A DNA stretch of 64,000 nt from Priestia megaterium NBRC 15308 = ATCC 14581 (GTDB lineage Bacteria > Bacillota > Bacilli > Bacillales > Bacillaceae_H), in assembly GCF_000832985.1 (NCBI RefSeq), contig NZ_CP009920.1, positions 3,156,501 through 3,220,500 on the forward strand, written 5' to 3'. Shown in pieces: positions 63,641 to 64,000 of the stretch. The stretch's first letter is position 1. Every line of letters starts with the position of its first letter. Below the pieces are notes generated by a model. That model was not told the origin of the DNA. It saw only the letters and a program-made list of their open reading frames with translations, and did no database searches. A program made the translations under genes and the position numbers.

Positions 63641-64000
63641 TTAATGCGTAGCCCCGCCCGAAACCACAACATCTTCTTCAACCAAAATCGTCGTCTTCAC
63701 CACACTAAGCAACCCCTGCACAATCAAATCCAAAGACATACTCGCTTTCCCGGGATGATTCACAGCTTGTTCAGGAAGGTAAGGGATATGAACAAATCCG
63801 CCTTTAATACAACAGTTTTGAATCATGTTCATGAGCCCGTAAAACACGTGGTTACAGACAAACGTTCCAGCGGTTTGAGAGACGCTGCTTGGAATGCCTG
63901 CTTTGCGCAGATTTTCGACAGCTGCTTTGATGGGCAGTGTCGAAAAGTATGCGGCGGGGCCATTTTCGATAATAGGGCGGTCAATCGGCTGCTGGCCGAT
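63641..64000 (-). CDS. pcp: pyrrolidone-carboxylate peptidase, C-terminal part (cut by window edge)
   Basis: 119 residues at the right edge on the reverse strand, open at the 5' end. The peptidase removes N-terminal pyroglutamate. The family core is visible: [36 protein letters not shown] with the nucleophilic Cys, and [12 protein letters not shown] with the catalytic His. Length of the missing part should be about 85-95 residues. Confidence 0.95.
   Translation of the reverse strand: MGQQPIDRPIIENGPAAYFSTLPIKAAVENLRKAGIPSSVSQTAGTFVCNHVFYGLMNMIQNCCIKGGFVHIPYLPEQAVNHPGKASMSLDLIVQGLLSVVKTTILVEEDVVVSGGATH

Overview
The window looks like a chromosomal segment of a low-GC, motile, spore-forming Bacillaceae bacterium, most likely Priestia (Bacillus) megaterium. 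The best single clue is the glucose dehydrogenase at 13291-14076, whose sequence is the classical 261-residue P. megaterium GlcDH type. It sits behind glcU, and the rest of the gene content is Bacillus-like (yhjCB, glnKL, sdpRI, yvgN, IDEAL and YfhD proteins, a SigD-driven flagellin). Species is inferred from memory of protein sequences, not from a search. I see no rRNA, tRNA or CRISPR array.

Layout. 1-4.4 kb: end of an unknown gene, an amidase/FAH-hydrolase pair, galE, and small proteins. 4.7-8.2 kb: a compact cassette with a lipase-like protein (GHSLGG), a small helical protein and two paralogous membrane-anchored proteins. It resembles a reverse-organised type VII lipase toxin with partner and immunity genes. 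8.8-11.7 kb: an EAL protein and a PAS-GGDEF protein. 11.8-14.1 kb: HxlR regulator, glcU, gdh. 14.2-17 kb: BASS-family transporter and a yhjC-yhjB-like symporter pair. 17.9-21.6 kb: GlnK/GlnL-type two-component system and a glutamate-type symporter with a GlnL-like box in its promoter. 22.6-27.7 kb: cell-wall enzymes (NlpC/P60, amidase_3, SpoIID/LytB with eight Ig-like repeats). 27.9-31.4 kb: YvgN-type reductase, FbpA-like and IDEAL small proteins, ArsB-type transporter. 31.8-39 kb: enolase-superfamily racemase/GNAT/RpiR operon, divergent from a sigma-54 activator, class III aminotransferase and symporter behind a canonical -24/-12 promoter. 39-47.8 kb: membrane proteins, MFS and RND exporters, orphan sdpRI, DUF3231, cupin. 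48-57.6 kb: two large GGDEF-EAL proteins, folE, a flavoprotein, and a membrane glycosyltransferase whose leader is a c-di-GMP-I riboswitch. 58.1-60 kb: secreted heparinase-like lyase. 60.3-63.5 kb: flagellin (hag) and small motility-type genes. The right edge cuts pcp.

Two themes link the genes. First, c-di-GMP: four proteins predicted to make or break it and one riboswitch that senses it, next to polysaccharide synthesis and degradation and flagellin. Second, a dispersed 240-350 bp repeat (seven copies) sits directly 3' of genes, with inverted ends, an internal terminator-like hairpin and a GC-rich foldback core.

The strongest unusual feature is the flagellin gene. It has a 428-bp, about 98% identical in-frame internal duplication. 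Its conserved C-terminal coding region is split by two related group I introns (about 62090-62449 and 62537-62890) without endonuclease genes. Unspliced intron 2 itself encodes a complete alternative flagellin C-terminus. The colinear reading frame stops at 62107, so ordinary gene calling would report a truncated flagellin.
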